In this document: positions 18,790 to 28,475 of the stretch, one piece after another
Layout: every line of letters begins with the position of its first letter
Position numbering within the stretch: the stretch's first letter is position 1
NCBI GenBank assembly: GCA_947498625.1
Contig: CANMKR010000004.1
Location: forward strand, 1-64,000
Reading direction: 5' to 3'
Origin: an uncultured Kangiella sp.
GTDB taxonomy: Bacteria > Pseudomonadota > Gammaproteobacteria > Enterobacterales > Kangiellaceae
Length of the DNA: 64,000 nucleotides
Translations under genes and position numbers: made by a program
Notes under the pieces: generated by a model
Database searches by the model: none
What the model saw: only the letters and a program-made list of their open reading frames with translations
Told to the model about the DNA's origin: nothing

Positions 18790-19098
18790 ATGCCTTTTGA
18801 CACTGGTATCTTTGAATGGCTGATCATATTTGTGATCGCCCTTTTAGTTCTTGGTCCTGAGCGCTTACCCAAAGCTGCCAGAACGGTCGGCCGCTGGTTT
18901 GGTAAAGCTAAATCAACCATGACTCAGTTTAATCATCAAATTAATCGCGAACTGGAAATTGATGAACTAAAGAAACGCGTCGCTGAACATGAAAAACTGA
19001 TCAAAGAGCAAGCCGCAGGCACAGAATTAGAAATCCTTAGAGAAGAAGCAGAGCAAACATTACAACAAGCTGAAGAGCGTCTGAAATCTAAAGAATGA
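18790..19098 (+). CDS. tatB: Sec-independent translocase subunit TatB
   Basis: TatB pairs with TatC as the receptor for folded proteins carrying twin-arginine signal peptides. In this 102-aa protein the membrane helix has the conserved Glu (E9 in FEWLIIFVI), the LGPERLPKAARTVGRW hinge and a coiled-coil tail. It overlaps tatC by 4 bases (ATGA), so the two are translationally coupled. Confidence 0.95.
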   Translation: MPFDTGIFEWLIIFVIALLVLGPERLPKAARTVGRWFGKAKSTMTQFNHQINRELEIDELKKRVAEHEKLIKEQAAGTELEILREEAEQTLQQAEERLKSKE

Positions 19099-19856
19099 GC
19101 CCACAAGAATCTCAAGATACTGATATGCCATTAGTTTCACATCTGGTGGAATTACGCGACCGCCTATTGCGGGTGGTTTTGGTGGTTGGAGTGATTTTTA
19201 TAGTGTTGGCTATTTTTGCAAATCGTCTATATGAGTTGCTATCAATTCCATTAAGCAACAACCTACCTGAAAATTCTCAGCAAATTGCCACCGGAGTTAT
19301 ATCGCCTTTTTTAGCGCCTTTGAAACTGGCTTTTGTGACCGCCGTATTTCTTGCCATTCCTGTCATACTGCATCAAGCTTGGGGCTTTGTTTCTCCAGGC
19401 CTATACGCCAAAGAAAAACGTTTCGCCTTTCCGCTTTTATTTTCTAGTGTGTTTTTATTTTATGCTGGCATCGCTTTTGCATACTTTGTTATTTTGCCCA
19501 TCTTGTTTCAATTCTTACCCAGTATCGCACCTGATGGCGTTGTCTATATGCCGGATATTACCAGTTACCTCGACGTATCCATTAAATTATTTTTTGCTTT
19601 TGGACTTGCCTTTCAAGTTCCTATTGTCACCTTGTTATTGATCTGGTCTGGCATTTCTAACGTTGAATCACTTTCTAAAAAAAGGCCTTATATTGTCGTC
19701 GGTGCATTTATCTTTGGGATGCTGCTCACTCCGCCAGACGTTATTTCACAAACCTTGTTGGCAATTCCTATGTGGCTGTTGTTTGAAGTAGGCTTAATTT
19801 TTGGCAAAGCATTTCCTGCAAAAAGAGATGAAACCACCGAGGATTCCCAAGCTTGA
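19095..19856 (+). CDS. tatC: Sec-independent translocase subunit TatC
   Basis: TatC is the six-helix inner-membrane protein that recognises the twin-arginine motif. The 253-aa protein contains the signatures PLVSHLVELRDRLLR, PGLYAKEKR with the conserved Glu, the mid-membrane region FRxx-like FGLAFQVPI and LTPPDVISQ. Complete. Its stop overlaps the next gene by 4 bases. Confidence 0.97.
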   Translation: MSPQESQDTDMPLVSHLVELRDRLLRVVLVVGVIFIVLAIFANRLYELLSIPLSNNLPENSQQIATGVISPFLAPLKLAFVTAVFLAIPVILHQAWGFVSPGLYAKEKRFAFPLLFSSVFLFYAGIAFAYFVILPILFQFLPSIAPDGVVYMPDITSYLDVSIKLFFAFGLAFQVPIVTLLLIWSGISNVESLSKKRPYIVVGAFIFGMLLTPPDVISQTLLAIPMWLLFEVGLIFGKAFPAKRDETTEDSQA

Positions 19857-20305
19857 AAATCACCCCCAAAAGACTAAAGTTTGGTTTAAACCTTTGGTTC
19901 CCTTTTCGCTTTACTGGCATCAAAGTTTTAGTCATTAAAGACGACTGGACCTATGCCAAAGTTCGCTTAAAAAGAAGTTGGTATAACCAAAATGCGGTTG
20001 GCACCCATTATGGCGGTTCTTTATTTTCTATGACTGATCCATTCTATATGCTGATGGCATTTTACCAAATAGGAAAAGACTATATTGTCTGGGATAAAAA
20101 AGCGGAAATTAAATTTATCAAAGCCACCAAAAAGGATGTCTTCGCCGAATATCATCTGCCACAAGAAACTTTAGATGAATGGAAACAGCAATTAAAAACT
20201 CAAGACAAAATTGAACCTGTTTTCGAGGTCGACATTAAGGATGCCGAAGGCAACATGATCGCCAAAGTTTGGAAGACTTTATATATAGCGAATAAAAGCA
20301 AATAG
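19853..20305 (+). CDS. DUF4442 (hotdog-fold) protein
   Basis: This 150-aa protein resembles the DUF4442 family, thioesterase-like hotdog proteins. NAVGTHYGGSLFSMTDPFYMLM is the conserved helix region that binds the acyl-thioester side in relatives. The start is a TTG overlapping the tatC stop (TTGA). Substrate unknown; a possible acyl-CoA-related role is inference from the fold. It is the last gene of the tat run. Confidence 0.8.
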   Translation: MKITPKRLKFGLNLWFPFRFTGIKVLVIKDDWTYAKVRLKRSWYNQNAVGTHYGGSLFSMTDPFYMLMAFYQIGKDYIVWDKKAEIKFIKATKKDVFAEYHLPQETLDEWKQQLKTQDKIEPVFEVDIKDAEGNMIAKVWKTLYIANKSK

Positions 20306-20348
20306 CTTCTAATTTTGTGGTTAGTGAGTTGTACATTTTTTTTAGCAC

Positions 20349-21692
20349 CTATTTAACAAAGTGCCACTCAGTCTGTCGCCCACCTAAGTAAATAACCTTT
20401 TCACCATCAAAATAGGCTGACTGTTCCAAAGGGATCTGGATTAGCTGATTATCCCATTCCGGAAGTTTTACTTTTACATTTCCTTCAATCGCGTAAGCTG
20501 TATTAGGATAAAGCTTCCAGTCGCCCTGTATTGGCGTTTCTGCTTGGTTATCCCACATTCCAATAGTCGGACCTACGGCATGACCAACAAAGCCTAAGGG
20601 GTGAGTATAGGTGCTACTAATCAATCCCTTTCGTCTGGCCTTTTCTTGAGTTGCTTTTAAGATTTCATTACCGGTTTTACCGGTAACATAAGATTTAGTG
20701 AGCTCATCTTGCCATTGATTACCTTTTGCTAAAGCACTAATAAATCCTTGCGGTACTTCAAACTCATCATTTTTAGCAACATAACCGACTTCTTGGGTAT
20801 CGGTACATAAGCCTAAATAGCAGATCCCCACATCGGTATGAATCAAATCACCTGGCATAATGGTACGCTTTCCTTTACCAAAAAATGGTGCCAAAGGATC
20901 ATTGATATCGCCTTTTCTTTGAATAGTGACATAAGGTTGGAACCAGGGACTTAATTGTAATTCTTCAAATCGCTCTCTTATAAACCAAGATAAATCGTCA
21001 CTTGTGGTAACTCCAGGTGTAATGGCTTTTGTAGAAAAGGCTTCAGAAATCACAGAGCGAGCCATTTTGACAATGTTCGGATACAGCGCTAACTCAGGCT
21101 CAGTTCGAGTTTCCATCCAGCGAATCACCATGTCTTTCGAACTAACTAAACGTTTCTGGTATTTTTCCGGTAAGGCATCATTTAATTGTTGATAAAGGCC
21201 CTGACTTAACCCATCGGCAATTGCCCAGTCCTTGCTAACATTGATACCAATTTTATTAGGCTGATACTCTTCAATAATTTCGGCAAGTCTTTGCCATTGC
21301 TGCTCTTTAGTACCACCATCCCAACGTGTTTTATAGACATCGCCAATGCTGTAACGACTCACGCTAAAGCGCTCTACTTTATTATCTTTTAAGGCAAAAA
21401 CTAACAAGGTCGTTCTACGCGCCGCAAAAGTGGGCTGCGGTACTAGCGTATAAAACAGTCTGTCTTCGCCATATTCGCGATTAATGACCAGCCACATATC
21501 AAGGCCAGACTCTTTCATCAACTGAGGCAATAAGTTATCTAAACGATGATTTAAAATTTGATTCTGAACTTTTGCACGCTCTTGATAATTTAAAATTTCT
21601 GGCGTCGCATCTACCACAAGCCCCTGCTCATAGTTTTCCGAATGAGCCTGTATAGCCACCAACAGCAATAAAACACTTAGTAATTTTTTCAT
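20349..21692 (-). CDS. Periplasmic M24-family metallopeptidase (Xaa-Pro aminopeptidase-like)
   Basis: This 447-aa exported peptidase has a Sec signal peptide (1-18, after IQAHS) and a creatinase-type N-terminal domain. The C-terminal pita-bread domain has the metal ligands D287 (HTDVG), D298 (CTDTQ), H371 (GHAVG), E403 (AIEGNV) and E423. All five ligands are in place, so an active dinuclear metal site is expected, probably removing N-terminal residues before proline. It is convergent with the DUF4442 gene; no clear terminator was found between them. Confidence 0.88.
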   Translation of the reverse strand: MKKLLSVLLLLVAIQAHSENYEQGLVVDATPEILNYQERAKVQNQILNHRLDNLLPQLMKESGLDMWLVINREYGEDRLFYTLVPQPTFAARRTTLLVFALKDNKVERFSVSRYSIGDVYKTRWDGGTKEQQWQRLAEIIEEYQPNKIGINVSKDWAIADGLSQGLYQQLNDALPEKYQKRLVSSKDMVIRWMETRTEPELALYPNIVKMARSVISEAFSTKAITPGVTTSDDLSWFIRERFEELQLSPWFQPYVTIQRKGDINDPLAPFFGKGKRTIMPGDLIHTDVGICYLGLCTDTQEVGYVAKNDEFEVPQGFISALAKGNQWQDELTKSYVTGKTGNEILKATQEKARRKGLISSTYTHPLGFVGHAVGPTIGMWDNQAETPIQGDWKLYPNTAYAIEGNVKVKLPEWDNQLIQIPLEQSAYFDGEKVIYLGGRQTEWHFVK

Positions 21693-21793
21693 TTAGATTC
21701 TCAAGTTATTATCATTTAGAGCGTTATGTGCGACGCATATTTGCGGCTGGAGAAAATTTAAATTTTAACCAACCACCATAGCGGCGATACGAG

Positions 21794-21814
21794 ATCCTGA
21801 ATCAAGTTCAGGAT
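21794..21814. repeat. REP-like short palindrome
   Basis: ATCCTGAAtcaagTTCAGGAT is a perfect 8-bp palindrome with a 5-nt loop, flanked by GAG and GAC. Similar palindromes are dispersed in many proteobacterial genomes. Only one copy is seen in this window, so its repeat status here is inference. Confidence 0.5.
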
Positions 21815-21851
21815 GACTTAGTGTAAAAATTGCATTTTTCCACTAAGTCAT
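21813..21851. terminator. Long hairpin at the end of the permease gene
   Basis: ATGACTTAGTG (21813-21823) pairs perfectly with the complementary 11 bases at 21841-21851. A nested AAAAA / TTTTT pair is inside, which makes a long near-perfect hairpin. One arm contains the stop codon of the permease gene at 21848. It may end transcription or protect the mRNA 3' end. No classic T-run follows, so function is uncertain. Confidence 0.5.
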
Positions 21852-22900
21852 TTGTCACCCAACATAATCCCAATCCACCGAGTCTCCTCATTAGCATCAA
21901 GAATAATCTTAACGATAATGGTCAAAGGAACTGATAACAGCATTCCCACTGGACCTAAGACCCAGCCCCAGAACAGTAAGGATAAGAAAACTACTAAAGT
22001 CGACAGGCCTAAACCTTTGCCCATGAATTTAGGCTCGACAATATTGCCAACAATGAAATTCACCAGTAGATAACCTACGGCTACTAAGATAGGCGTTGCC
22101 AATGTACTTTCTGGCGATAGCCAAGCCAAGATTACGGCGGGGACTGCAGCAATGATAGAACCAATGTTAGGAATAAAATTAAACATAAAGGCCACTAGCC
22201 CCCATAAAAATGGATATTCCACATTAAAGAACCATAGCCAAGCTGAAATAAAAGCGCCAGTCATTAAGCTCACGACTGATTTAATCGTCGCGTAACGTTT
22301 GATTTTTTCGATAACTTGATCAGTACCATCTTTTGCTTTGCTATTACCTAATTCGGATGCTGGGAATGCTCTATGTAATTTATCGGAAAAGATACTGGCT
22401 TCCATCAATAAGAAAATAGAAGTAAAAACAATTAAGAAGGTGTTGCTTAATAAAGAGCCTAATCCATTCAGTACGGACGTGGAGACATTCATAATCATGC
22501 CGGGAGAGAAGTTTTGTGAAATCCCAGTTTCTGGTATTGGTAGACCAAAACTTTTTAAATTTTCAATTAATCCCGACAACTTATTGGTTAGCGCACTTTG
22601 GTATTGGGGTAATTTATCCGAAAAATCTTGAATGGAATTACCTACCAACTTACCGATCATAAAAAACACAAAACCAGCAATCACTACTACTAAAATGATT
22701 GATAACCAATCTGGAATATTTTTTTGCGTATAAGGGACTTTGCTTGAAGCAAAGAAAAAATACAAAGGGCTTAAAATAATCGACACAAAAATCGATAAAA
22801 TTACTGGCACAATAAAACTACTGGCCGCTTTCATGCCAGCAATAATAATAAAGGTAGCAGCTATGGCTAAAAGGACATTGGTTGCACGACTTATTTGCAT
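21848..22900 (-). CDS. AI-2E/PerM family inner-membrane transporter
   Basis: This 350-aa polytopic protein belongs to the AI-2E transporter (UPF0118, PerM) superfamily, with about seven or eight helices. Family features are the N-terminal helix pair, the long soluble segment after helix 3 (about 85-140), the FMFNFIPNIGSIIAAVPAV loop and the C-terminal GPVGMLLSVPLTIIVK. Members export small solutes, peptides or ions; the substrate cannot be told. It is divergent from tatD. Confidence 0.88.
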   Translation of the reverse strand: MQISRATNVLLAIAATFIIIAGMKAASSFIVPVILSIFVSIILSPLYFFFASSKVPYTQKNIPDWLSIILVVVIAGFVFFMIGKLVGNSIQDFSDKLPQYQSALTNKLSGLIENLKSFGLPIPETGISQNFSPGMIMNVSTSVLNGLGSLLSNTFLIVFTSIFLLMEASIFSDKLHRAFPASELGNSKAKDGTDQVIEKIKRYATIKSVVSLMTGAFISAWLWFFNVEYPFLWGLVAFMFNFIPNIGSIIAAVPAVILAWLSPESTLATPILVAVGYLLVNFIVGNIVEPKFMGKGLGLSTLVVFLSLLFWGWVLGPVGMLLSVPLTIIVKIILDANEETRWIGIMLGDK

Positions 22901-22987
22901 TGTATTGAATTAGGCTCCTGCCCCTTGTTTTTATTGATTTTAGTTTATACCATCTAGTGATAGTTTTTCTAATAAAATCACAGCTTT

Positions 22988-23821
22988 ATGGCGTTTAACG
23001 GTAACAATACCGCTGTTTATATAGACATAGGGGTAAATTTAACCAACTCCAGATTCGATAAGGATCGCTATGAAGTTATCCTGCGCGCAGAAGAGGCTGG
23101 AGTGATCGCCCAAGTGATTACTGGCACCGACGCTCAAGAAAGCATTGCCGCATATCAGTTAACACGACAAAACCCTTCACTATTCTCAACCGCTGGCTGT
23201 CATCCGCACGATGCAAAAGATTTTACCGAAGACGACTTTCAAACTATCCAGTCATTGTTAAAGCATGAAAGAGTCGTAGCCGTTGGCGAATGTGGTTTAG
23301 ACTTTAATCGCAACTTTTCTCCACCTGCGATCCAAGAAACAGTTTTCAGGCAGCAAATAGAATTAGCCTGCACCATTAACAAACCGCTATTTCTGCATGA
23401 ACGTGATGCGAATGAGCGGATGATTGAAATATTAGACGAATATGCCGCTGATTTACCCAAAGTGGTTATTCATTGTTTTACCGGCAATCAACCAGCTTTA
23501 GAGTCTTATCTTGAGCGCGATTTGTATATTGGAGTTACAGGCTGGGTATGTGATGAACGCCGCGGAGTTGGCTTGTCTGAAATCATCCATCTTATTCCTG
23601 ATAATCGGCTAATGCTTGAAACCGATGCTCCTTATTTAATACCGCGTGATTTAAAGCCTAAGCCAAAGTCTAATCGAAATGAGCCTAAGTATTTACCGCA
23701 TATTGCGCAAAAAATTGCTCAATGCAGAAATCAAGACTTGGAATATATTGCAAAAATCAGCTACCAAAATGCACTAGATTTTTTTAAACTCGATGCTACT
23801 GATACGTTTCAAATAACTTAA
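22988..23821 (+). CDS. tatD: TatD-family metal-dependent DNase
   Basis: This 277-aa cytosolic hydrolase is an orthologue of E. coli TatD by its start (DIGVNLTNSRFDKDR) and its blocks AGCHPHDAK, GECGLDFNRNFS, VIHCFTGN, GWVCDERRG and ETDAPYL. Those supply the metal-binding His, Glu and Asp residues. E. coli TatD acts on DNA in repair and quality control and is not part of the Tat transporter. In E. coli it follows tatC; here two other genes lie between. Confidence 0.95.
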   Translation: MAFNGNNTAVYIDIGVNLTNSRFDKDRYEVILRAEEAGVIAQVITGTDAQESIAAYQLTRQNPSLFSTAGCHPHDAKDFTEDDFQTIQSLLKHERVVAVGECGLDFNRNFSPPAIQETVFRQQIELACTINKPLFLHERDANERMIEILDEYAADLPKVVIHCFTGNQPALESYLERDLYIGVTGWVCDERRGVGLSEIIHLIPDNRLMLETDAPYLIPRDLKPKPKSNRNEPKYLPHIAQKIAQCRNQDLEYIAKISYQNALDFFKLDATDTFQIT

Positions 23822-23843
23822 ACAATAAATAACAGGAAGTTTA

Positions 23844-25721
23844 ATGGCCAATCAATTTCAATTATTTAAACAAAAGTTCTTTTCTTCCTATTTTGTTACT
23901 CAAGCCTTAGGCGCTTTTAATGACAGTACTTTTAAACAAGCGCTCATTACTCTTATTACCTATTATTCTGCTGGTAAGATTGCGTTGGAACCGCAAATTA
24001 TGACCAACGTTGCAGCAGGGTTATTTATTGTCCCGTTTTTCTTATTTTCCGCTACCGCTGGGCAGTTTGCCGAAAAGTTTGAAAAATCTTGGTTAATTCG
24101 AAAAATTAAAATCCTCGAAATTTTTATCATGATATTAGCAGTCATTGGTCTTTATCTTGATAATATTTATTTCTTGCTCACCATTTTATTTTTATTAGGC
24201 TTGCAGTCCACATTCTTTGGGCCAATAAAATATTCTATTTTACCGCAGCACTTAAAAGATGAAGAATTGGTCGGTGGTAATGGCATGGTAGAGATGGGCA
24301 CCTTTGTAGCGATTTTAATTGGTACCATCGTTGGTGGCGCGCTAATTGGTTATAACGAAATCGGCAAGATCATCCTTTCTGTTCTAATACTTTCAGTTGC
24401 CGTTTTAGGTTATTTTGCAAGTAGTCGTATCCCGCATACCAAAGCCGTGCAACCTGATCTTAAAATAAACTGGAACCCCGTAACTCAAACCTATAAAACT
24501 CTACAATTCACCCGACGAAACCGAGTAGTTTTTTTAGCTATCCTTGGCATTTCTTGGTTTTGGTTTTACGGCACGATTTTCTTAACTCAAATCAATACTT
24601 TTGCCAAAGTCAGTCTCGATGGAAATGCCTTTACTGCAATTTTATTGCTAACAGTATTTTCTGTTGGCATTGGTTTAGGTTCGGCACTATGTGAAAAGAT
24701 GTCAGGCAAACGTGTGGAATTAGGCCTAGTTCCTTTTGGCGCTATCGGCATGACTTGGTTTGCTATCGATTTATATCTGGCTAACCCGCAAGTTGGCTTT
24801 GATGGTAATTTAGGGCCATGGCAATTTATAGAAACACCTGGAGCCATACGTACCTTAATTGATTGCGCATTTGTCGGGGTTTTTGGCGGTTTTTATATTG
24901 TTCCCTTATATGCGCTGGTTCAAGAACGATGCGACCGAGAATTTCTATCGCGGGTAATAGCTGGCAACAACATCATCAACTCTTTATTTATGGTTGTCGC
25001 CGCTTTCTTTGCAGCGGGGTTGCTGACTTTAGGTATTACTATTCCTGAGTTATTGTTAATTACCGGAATTCTAAATGCGGTAGTGGCTATTTATATCTTC
25101 ACCCTAGTGCCAGAGTTTTTGATGCGATTCTTAATTTGGATTTTGATCAGCACCATTTACAAAGTTAAAGCCAAAGACTTAGATAAAATCCCAGAAGATG
25201 GTCCTTGCGTTATTGTATGTAATCACGTCAGTTATGTTGACTCACTCATTATTGGTGGTTATGTCCGTCGCCCTATCCGATTTGTGATGTACTATAAAAT
25301 CTTTCAAATTCCTGTGCTGAGCTTTATTTTCAAAACCGCTAAAGCGATTCCCATTGCTGGACGTTCTGAAAATGAATCCTTACTTAATAAATCCATGTAT
25401 CAAATTCAAGAAGCCTTAGACGCGGGTGAAATCGTTTGTATTTTTCCAGAAGGCAAACTCACCTCTGACGGTGAAATGAATGAATTCAAAGCTGGGGTTG
25501 AAAAGATTATCGCTAACTCACCTGTGCCAGTAGTACCCATGGCATTGCAAGGTTTATGGCACAGTTTATTTAGCCGTAAAAAAACCAATAAAATTGCCGA
25601 TAGAATTAAGCGAATTAGAACTCAGGTAGGCTTGGTGGCTTCTGATCCGATTCCGGCATCAGAAGTAACTAAAGAACTGTTGCACGAAAAAGTAGCTGAG
25701 CTTAGAGATGGGCAACTCTAA
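23844..25721 (+). CDS. MFS transporter-acyltransferase fusion (LplT-PlsC type)
   Basis: This 625-aa protein has two parts. Residues about 10-420 form a 12-helix MFS domain similar to the lysophospholipid flippase LplT (ALGAFNDSTFKQAL near the start). Residues about 430-625 form a PlsC-type acyltransferase with NHVSYVD (about 460-466) and FPEGKLTSDGE (about 534-544). Such fusions are expected to move lysophospholipids inward and re-acylate them. The AMP-binding acyl-ACP synthetase part of Aas, present in three-part relatives, is absent, so acyl groups must come from another source. Confidence 0.85.
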   Translation: MANQFQLFKQKFFSSYFVTQALGAFNDSTFKQALITLITYYSAGKIALEPQIMTNVAAGLFIVPFFLFSATAGQFAEKFEKSWLIRKIKILEIFIMILAVIGLYLDNIYFLLTILFLLGLQSTFFGPIKYSILPQHLKDEELVGGNGMVEMGTFVAILIGTIVGGALIGYNEIGKIILSVLILSVAVLGYFASSRIPHTKAVQPDLKINWNPVTQTYKTLQFTRRNRVVFLAILGISWFWFYGTIFLTQINTFAKVSLDGNAFTAILLLTVFSVGIGLGSALCEKMSGKRVELGLVPFGAIGMTWFAIDLYLANPQVGFDGNLGPWQFIETPGAIRTLIDCAFVGVFGGFYIVPLYALVQERCDREFLSRVIAGNNIINSLFMVVAAFFAAGLLTLGITIPELLLITGILNAVVAIYIFTLVPEFLMRFLIWILISTIYKVKAKDLDKIPEDGPCVIVCNHVSYVDSLIIGGYVRRPIRFVMYYKIFQIPVLSFIFKTAKAIPIAGRSENESLLNKSMYQIQEALDAGEIVCIFPEGKLTSDGEMNEFKAGVEKIIANSPVPVVPMALQGLWHSLFSRKKTNKIADRIKRIRTQVGLVASDPIPASEVTKELLHEKVAELRDGQL

Positions 25722-25736
25722 GCTCTAAGCTCTAAG
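25716..25736. repeat. 7-bp tandem repeat over a stop codon
   Basis: CTCTAAG occurs three times in a row. The first copy contains the TAA stop of the MFS-acyltransferase gene (25719-25721). Confidence 0.8.
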
Positions 25737-25744
25737 CTTTTCAA

Positions 25745-26182
25745 TTAAACCTTTAAATTAAAGGTTACAGGGCCATCATTAATAAGCTCAACTCGCATGT
25801 CTGCGCCAAACTGACCCGCTGCGGTTTTGGGATACTCAGCTCGTGCTTTGGCCACCATATACTCAAATAAACTTCTTGCCTGTGTAGGAGGCGCTGCACA
25901 GGAAAAGCTGGGACGAAGCCCTGAGTCCGTATCAGCGGCCAAAGTAAATTGTGGCACTAACAATAAGCCGCCTTCGATATCTTGCAATGATAAATTCATT
26001 TTTCCAGCTGCATCTGAAAATACGCGATAACTGAGTAATTTCTTGAGCAATTTGTCGGCAGAGGATTCAGTGTCATCTTTTTCCACACCTACCAAAACCA
26101 TGATCCCTCTTTCTATTTCTCCAACAGTAACGCCATTAACCGACACTTTCGATTGAGTGACTCTTTGTAATAACCCAATCAT
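25745..26182 (-). CDS. dtd: D-aminoacyl-tRNA deacylase
   Basis: Dtd removes D-amino acids (and glycine from tRNA-Ala) wrongly attached to tRNA. The 145-aa protein is of normal length. It has the two active-site blocks: PQFTLAADT with LRPSFS (about 77-92), and the C-terminal NDGPVTF cross-subunit Gly-Pro motif. It overlaps the start-side lipoprotein gene by 4 bases, so it is translated from the same transcript. Confidence 0.95.
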   Translation of the reverse strand: MIGLLQRVTQSKVSVNGVTVGEIERGIMVLVGVEKDDTESSADKLLKKLLSYRVFSDAAGKMNLSLQDIEGGLLLVPQFTLAADTDSGLRPSFSCAAPPTQARSLFEYMVAKARAEYPKTAAGQFGADMRVELINDGPVTFNLKV

Positions 26183-26544
26183 TGATCATCATCACCTTTT
26201 TCGCCTTCATCGTCTTTGGTGCCGTCTATCACTTCATCCTCATCTACACGACGAACAATAACTTCCCCACCTAGATCTAAGTCTTCGTCTAGACCTTTTT
26301 GTGCTTTAACTTTTGCTACTGCTATTTGCGCACATTCGGTTCTAAGTTCAATATCGTCTTCATTACCGTCTAAACACACTCTCATTTCATGTGCTAGTAA
26401 TTCTTTTACAGTAGGATCTAAGAATGCAGAGCGCGGTTGCTCGCCACCCGTTAGCATCCTAGACACTTGCGCGACTTTTTGCACAGTGCTAGCGGAACAA
26501 GCAGTTAATGTCATTATCGATAGCGCAAGAATTGCTTTTTTCAT
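26179..26544 (-). CDS. Small lipoprotein, unknown function
   Basis: This 121-aa protein has a lipoprotein signal peptide ending LTAC (Cys16). The body (about 17-90) is helical, with two further Cys (C57, C70), and the tail is highly acidic ([20 protein letters not shown]). I recognise no family. The gene is followed by dtd with a 4-base overlap, a pairing that may be only transcriptional. Confidence 0.75.
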   Translation of the reverse strand: MKKAILALSIMTLTACSASTVQKVAQVSRMLTGGEQPRSAFLDPTVKELLAHEMRVCLDGNEDDIELRTECAQIAVAKVKAQKGLDEDLDLGGEVIVRRVDEDEVIDGTKDDEGEKGDDDQ

Positions 26545-26611
26545 TGTGGTCCCAAATCTAATCTTTTATATAAGAACAGTATAGCAAGAAAAAGTTGCAA
26601 ATTAGCAACCA

Positions 26612-26640
26612 TAAAAAAAGCCGCTAAACAGCGGCTTTTT
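26612..26640. terminator. Bidirectional terminator after typA
   Basis: AAAAAGCCGC (26615-26624) pairs with GCGGCTTTTT (26631-26640) across a 6-nt loop. On the minus strand it follows the typA stop and is itself followed by a run of T. Confidence 0.88.
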
Positions 26641-26654
26641 GAAACATCAAACTT

Positions 26655-28475
26655 TTATGCTTTAGGCGGCCTTGCTGCACGCTTTCTTTCGCTTTCCGTT
26701 AATAACTTCTTACGGATACGAATAGACTCAGGAGTAACCTCAACCAATTCATCATTATCAATAAATTCTAAAGCTTGCTCTAAGGTCATTTTAATTGGTG
26801 GCGTCAAAACCTGCGCATCATCAGTTCCAGAGGCTCGGACGTTAGTTAATTGCTTACCTTTAAGCGCATTAACCGTCAAATCGTTGGCGCGACTGTGAAT
26901 ACCGACAATTTGTCCTTCATAAACTTCATCACCATGTTTGGCAAATAAACGACCGCGTTCTTGTAGGTTAAATAAGGCATTAGTTAATGCTTTACCTTGA
27001 CCATTAGAAATCAAAACACCATTAATACGCTGACCAATTTCGCCACCTTTGTGTGGACCATAATGCTCAAAAGTGTGATACATCAAACCCGAGCCAGAAG
27101 TTAAAGTCATGAATTCTGTTTGGAAACCAATCAAACCACGGCTAGGCATCATAAAGTCCATACGGATACGGCCTTTACCATCGGGAGCCATATTAGTTAG
27201 CTCTGCTTTACGCAAACCTAGGTTCTCCATAATGCTACCTTGATGTTCTTCTTCCACATCAATGGTTACCGATTCGTACGGCTCCATTAATTGCCCGTTT
27301 TCTTCTCGAATAATAACTTCTGGACGAGATACCGCTAATTCATAACCTTCACGGCGCATATTTTCGATCAAGATCCCTAGGTGTAATTCACCTCGACCTG
27401 ATACTTTAAATTTATCCGGATCATCAGTTTCTTCAACTCTTAATGCAACGTTATGCACTAACTCTTGGTGCAATCGCTCTAGAATATTTCTTGAAGTAAC
27501 ATATTTGCCTTCCTTGCCTGCAAAAGGTGAAGTATTCACTTGGAAGGTCATGGTAACGGTCGGCTCATCAACACTTAGTGCCGGCAAAGCTTCCACTTCA
27601 TTTTGATCACAAATAGTGTCCGAAATCTTTAAATCACCCAAACCCGTGATAGCAATAATATCGCCTGCTTCTGCAGTTTCAACTTCATGACGGTCAAGGC
27701 CTAAGTAACCTAATACTTGACCTACTTTACCATTGCGTTTAGCGCCATCAGCACCAACAATAGTTACCTGTTGATTAATTTTAACGCTACCGCGCTTAAT
27801 ACGACCAACGCCAATAACGCCAACATAGGAATTATAATCCAATTGCGAGATTTGCATTTGGAAACCACCTTCGCTATTCGCAGGCGGCGGAGAAACATTG
27901 TCTACAATTGCTTGGAACAAAGGCTGCATATTCTCGCCAGTTTCGCCTTCTTCGCGACTAGCCCAACCATTCAAAGCAGAAGCGTAAACCACTTCGAAGT
28001 CTAATTGCTCGTCAGTAGCGCCAAGATTATCAAACAGGTCAAATACTTGGTCCATGACCCAATCAGGGCGAGCCCCTGGCTTATCAATCTTGTTGATCAC
28101 TAGTATTGGCTTCAAGCCTTGTGCAAATGCTTTTTGGGTTACAAAGCGCGTTTGAGGCATTGGGCCTTCAGCCGCATCAACCAATAGTAATACCGAATCG
28201 ACCATCGACATCACTCGCTCTACTTCGCCACCAAAATCGGCGTGACCAGGAGTATCTACGATGTTAATACGGTAGTCATTCCAAGTAATCGCTGTGTTCT
28301 TAGCTAAAATGGTAATGCCACGCTCTTTTTCTAGATCGTTGGAATCCATCACACGATCTTGCTCGCCAGCGCGTTCACCTAAAGTACCTGACTGCTCAAG
28401 CAGCTTATCAACCAAAGTCGTTTTACCGTGGTCAACGTGGGCAATAATCGCAATATTGCGTAATTTTTCGATCAT
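26655..28475 (-). CDS. typA: Ribosome-associated GTPase TypA/BipA
   Basis: This is a translational GTPase of the EF-G family that assists 50S assembly and growth under stress. The 606-aa protein shows G1 AHVDHGKTT (12-20), G2 around the RGITI block, G3 DTPGHADFGGEVERV, G4 NKIDKPGARP and the BipA-specific C-terminal domain (GSGLMYHTFEHYGPHKGG). Complete and typical. A GAGAA ribosome-binding site precedes the start. Confidence 0.97.
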   Translation of the reverse strand: MIEKLRNIAIIAHVDHGKTTLVDKLLEQSGTLGERAGEQDRVMDSNDLEKERGITILAKNTAITWNDYRINIVDTPGHADFGGEVERVMSMVDSVLLLVDAAEGPMPQTRFVTQKAFAQGLKPILVINKIDKPGARPDWVMDQVFDLFDNLGATDEQLDFEVVYASALNGWASREEGETGENMQPLFQAIVDNVSPPPANSEGGFQMQISQLDYNSYVGVIGVGRIKRGSVKINQQVTIVGADGAKRNGKVGQVLGYLGLDRHEVETAEAGDIIAITGLGDLKISDTICDQNEVEALPALSVDEPTVTMTFQVNTSPFAGKEGKYVTSRNILERLHQELVHNVALRVEETDDPDKFKVSGRGELHLGILIENMRREGYELAVSRPEVIIREENGQLMEPYESVTIDVEEEHQGSIMENLGLRKAELTNMAPDGKGRIRMDFMMPSRGLIGFQTEFMTLTSGSGLMYHTFEHYGPHKGGEIGQRINGVLISNGQGKALTNALFNLQERGRLFAKHGDEVYEGQIVGIHSRANDLTVNALKGKQLTNVRASGTDDAQVLTPPIKMTLEQALEFIDNDELVEVTPESIRIRKKLLTESERKRAARPPKA

